Source of the DNA: Proteobacteria bacterium UBA1844
GTDB taxonomy: Bacteria > Pseudomonadota > Gammaproteobacteria > Steroidobacterales > Woeseiaceae
Length of the DNA: 24,314 nucleotides
Direction of reading: 5' to 3'
NCBI GenBank assembly: GCA_002338615.1
Contig: DDIS01000082.1
Span: 1-24,314 of the forward strand
In this document: positions 22,014 through 24,314 of the stretch, piece after piece
Position numbering within the stretch: position 1 is the first letter of the stretch
Layout of the letters: every line of letters starts with the position of its first letter
Notes under the pieces: model-generated
Told to the model about the DNA's origin: nothing
The model's input: the letters and a program-made list of their open reading frames with translations, nothing else
Database searches by the model: none
Translations under genes and position numbers: made by a program

Positions 22014-23660
22014 ATGACTATTACGCGCAGACAATTCGTGCATCGTATCGGCGCAATGGGCTTCGGCGCCGCATTCGTCTCCATGCAGGCACTTGGCATG
22101 TTGCCCGACGATGCAGCCGGTGCCGTTGCACCGTCGCTAGCGGCCGGGTCGGGCAAAGGCAAATCGGTCGTCATCCTGGGCGCGGGTGTTTCGGGGCTGG
22201 CAACGGCTTTCGAGCTGCGTCGTGCCGGCTACGAAGTGACTATTCTTGAAGCTTCGAATCGTTGCGGCGGCAGGAATCTGACCGTGCGCGGTGGGGATGT
22301 CGTACAGCAACTGAACGGCGTCAGGCAGGAGTGTAACTGGGACGAAGGTTTGTATTTCAACGCAGGCCCGTCGCGTATTTCGTCCCAGCACAAACGCGTA
22401 CTGCACTATTGCCGGGAATTTTCGATTCCACTGGAAGTCCAGATAACAACGAACCGCGCCGCGCTGTACCACGACGATGGTGCGTTCGGAGGCCGCGCAA
22501 TCGAAAACAGGCAACTGCACTACGACACGCGCGGCTATGTTTCCGAATTATTGAGCAAATGCGTACACCAGGGGGCTCTGGATGAAGAGCTGACGGCCGA
22601 TGATAAAAGAGCCCTGGTCGAATTTCTGCAGGGCTTCGGTGATCTTGGCTCGGACGGTAGCTATGACGGCTCTCCCCGAGCGGGCTACGCGCGTTTCCCG
22701 GGCGGCGGTATGAACTTCGGCAAGAAACGGCAGCCACTCGCGTTCAAGGACCTGTTGAACGTGAAATTCTGGGGCTGGATGTTTAACGAGGACGAAATCT
22801 TCGGTCACCAGGCAACCATGTTCCAGCCGGTTGGCGGGATCGACAAAATAGTCGTCGGCTTCACCCGGCAATTGCCGGATGGACTGATCAGGACCAACTG
22901 CACGGTCGTCGATGTTCGCAACAGCGACGATGCTGTCGAGATCAGGTACCGGCAGACAGAGCCTGGCAGCCTCCCCGTATTCGAAAATCCGCAACAGAAT
23001 ATTCCGCATCAGTTCGACTTCAATCACCTCGGTGAGCTCCGGACCATCAAAGCCGATTTTTGCGTTACCACCATTCCCTATGCCGGCTACAAATATATCG
23101 AGAATAATTTTTCGGCGACCAAGAAGCGCGCGATAGAGAAAGGCCAGCACTATGAGAATTCGGTAAAGACCGCGTGGAAGTCGCGCCGCTGGTGGGAAGA
23201 AGACCTTGGCATATACGGTGGCGTGACCTATACAACCCGCGACATAGAGCAAATCTGGTATCCAAGCGAAGGCTTCTTCAATAAATACGGCACGCTTGTG
23301 ACCAGCTACAACGATGGCGACGTGGGTCACCAGTGGCATATGCTTGCTCCCGAAGAACGAGCGGCGCTCGCACGAACCAGTACCGATCATGTGCATCCTG
23401 GTTATGGCAAGGACTTGACGGATCCTGTTTCAGTTGCCTGGCGCACCATACCGTTTATCTGGGGCGCCTGGCCGGCCTGGGAGCCGGACGACAGTGCCGA
23501 AGTGACCCGGATGTTCAGCGACATCATTCGCCCTGAAGGCCGTGTGTACTTCGCGGGCGATATCGCCAGCTTGTGGGCCGGCTGGATGGAAGGCGCTTTT
23601 GCGGCCGCACACACGGCCGTCAACCTGATCAGCCGACGCGTGGCCGGGAGCCAAACATGA
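22014..23660 (+). CDS. Tat-exported flavin amine oxidase (L-amino-acid/monoamine oxidase-like)
   Basis: A 548-residue FAD enzyme. It starts 'MTITRRQFVHRIGAMGFGAA', a twin-arginine signal, so folding with FAD in the cytosol before export is expected. The FAD-binding motif is 'VVILGAGVSGLATAFELRR' (residues 52-70) with 'EASNRCGGR' (79-87). 'DEGLYFNAGPSRIS' is the usual segment after the flavin domain, and the C-terminal 'GRVYFAGDIASLWAGWMEGA' is the second FAD contact; the usual FAGEHT has become FAGDIA here. Family members oxidise L-amino acids or amines to oxo compounds with ammonia and H2O2, or pass electrons on. The gene starts seven bases after the binding lipoprotein and overlaps the PhoX gene start as ATGA. 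Amine-oxidase fold is secure; the substrate is inferred only. Confidence 0.88.
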   Translation: MTITRRQFVHRIGAMGFGAAFVSMQALGMLPDDAAGAVAPSLAAGSGKGKSVVILGAGVSGLATAFELRRAGYEVTILEASNRCGGRNLTVRGGDVVQQLNGVRQECNWDEGLYFNAGPSRISSQHKRVLHYCREFSIPLEVQITTNRAALYHDDGAFGGRAIENRQLHYDTRGYVSELLSKCVHQGALDEELTADDKRALVEFLQGFGDLGSDGSYDGSPRAGYARFPGGGMNFGKKRQPLAFKDLLNVKFWGWMFNEDEIFGHQATMFQPVGGIDKIVVGFTRQLPDGLIRTNCTVVDVRNSDDAVEIRYRQTEPGSLPVFENPQQNIPHQFDFNHLGELRTIKADFCVTTIPYAGYKYIENNFSATKKRAIEKGQHYENSVKTAWKSRRWWEEDLGIYGGVTYTTRDIEQIWYPSEGFFNKYGTLVTSYNDGDVGHQWHMLAPEERAALARTSTDHVHPGYGKDLTDPVSVAWRTIPFIWGAWPAWEPDDSAEVTRMFSDIIRPEGRVYFAGDIASLWAGWMEGAFAAAHTAVNLISRRVAGSQT

Positions 23661-24314
23661 GTAAATCGACTAAAACCGATGCAAGGATGAAGCCGGATCA
23701 AAGGGAAACGGTTGCAAATGACAAAGGCAGCCGGCGGCCGTGCAAATTGCGCTCCGGTGAGCCCAGCTTCAGGAGCATTCTCGAAGCGAGGCTCAGTCGT
23801 CGTGATTTTACGCTGGCCGGGCTTGCGGCAACGATCCTGCCGACGGCGCTCGTCACTGCAGGTTGCGAAAAGTCCGATACGGCCTCCGAGCCAACGCGTG
23901 CGGCCTTCATCGAAGTGCCTTTCGATGAGATGGCTGAAGATGTGTTGCCGGCCGGGTATTCGCGGCAGGTGCTGATCAGCTGGGGAGATCCATTGCACAG
24001 CGAAGCAGCAGCTTTTGATGCAAGGAACCTGAGTGTTGCCGCCGCCGCCCAGCAGTTTGGTTACAACAACGACTATCTTGCCTATCTGCCACTTAATCCG
24101 TCGCAACAGGCATCCGAGCACGGCTTGCTCGTCGCCAACCACGAATACCCGTTGCCCTGGTTGATGTGGCAAGACCTGGAAAAAGAAACCGCCGCAGCGA
24201 ATATGAGCAAAGAGCAGGTCGATGTTTCGATGACCGCCGTTGGTCTGTCAGTGCTCGAGGTGAAGCGTAGCGATGGACAATGGCGGCTTGTCAAAGACAG
24301 TCACTACAACCGCC
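23657..24314 (+). CDS. PhoX-family (DUF839) phosphatase, N-terminal part (3' truncated by window edge)
   Basis: The first 219 codons of an exported protein, open to the end of the window. After a long polar N-region comes 'LSRRDFTLAGLAAT' (twin arginines 48-49) and 'LVTAGC' with Cys70, so it may be a Tat lipoprotein. The mature part has 'VLPAGYSRQVLISWGDPL' and 'QQFGYNNDYLAYLPL' and 'GLLVANHEYPLPWLM', which are hallmark PhoX segments. PhoX enzymes are periplasmic alkaline phosphatases with Ca2+ and Fe3+, though many DUF839 proteins have no tested activity. The residue after the Asn-His-Glu-Tyr core is as expected for an active site, but the catalytic Arg/Asp ligands further on are beyond the window. 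Start ATG overlaps the amine-oxidase stop (ATGA), so it is the fourth operon gene. Confidence 0.9.
   Translation, partial: MSKSTKTDARMKPDQRETVANDKGSRRPCKLRSGEPSFRSILEARLSRRDFTLAGLAATILPTALVTAGCEKSDTASEPTRAAFIEVPFDEMAEDVLPAGYSRQVLISWGDPLHSEAAAFDARNLSVAAAAQQFGYNNDYLAYLPLNPSQQASEHGLLVANHEYPLPWLMWQDLEKETAAANMSKEQVDVSMTAVGLSVLEVKRSDGQWRLVKDSHYNR

Overview
The window looks like chromosomal DNA of a free-living, probably aquatic gammaproteobacterium. This is inferred from a G+C-rich sequence (well above 50 % by eye), a gorA tail, an acidic-metal (Mg-type) HemB, a TonB-dependent receptor, TPR-sulfotransferase, DUF3379-type anti-sigma factor, REP-type palindromes and several Tat-exported proteins. I cannot fix the genus. 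No phage, insertion sequence, CRISPR, tRNA or rRNA was seen, and no gene-free gap exceeds 300 bases.

Layout. (1) 1-386: 3' end of glutathione reductase. (2) 424-4291, minus strand: a tightly packed run in the order hemB, aroE, DinB-like protein, membrane-anchored LuxR-type regulator, DUF4199 membrane protein, VOC protein. (3) 4416-6198, plus strand: ECF sigma factor, overlapping DUF3379 anti-sigma factor, then a small Cys-repeat protein that resembles HvfA-type RiPP metallophore precursors, closed by a strong terminator. No modifying enzyme (DUF692/MNIO) is present. (4) 6235-9117: REP-type palindromes, then a divergent pair of a Rieske mononuclear-iron oxygenase (minus) and a PYROXD2/CrtI-like flavoprotein (plus). 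(5) 9126-13589, minus strand: three-gene operon of TonB-dependent receptor, aspartyl/asparaginyl beta-hydroxylase and exported endonuclease/exonuclease/phosphatase. (6) 13756-16766: a beta-propeller-like protein and a TPR-sulfotransferase that converge on a REP pair. (7) 16993-18140: 3-methyladenine glycosylase I and a four-helix membrane protein. (8) 18213-24314: a CstA-family transporter (minus), divergent from a four-gene plus-strand operon whose products are all exported: Tat TRAP-type binding protein, family-3 binding lipoprotein, Tat flavin amine oxidase and Tat PhoX-type phosphatase (cut by the window edge).

The two most interesting loci are the sigma/anti-sigma/HvfA-like unit (3), whose repeats changed at synonymous sites only, and the exported-oxidase operon (8). 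In the latter the gene content suggests periplasmic amino-acid oxidation to 2-oxo acids, capture by binding proteins and uptake through CstA. A palindrome overlapping two back-to-back promoters could co-regulate both sides. These functional models are inferences from family membership and gene order.
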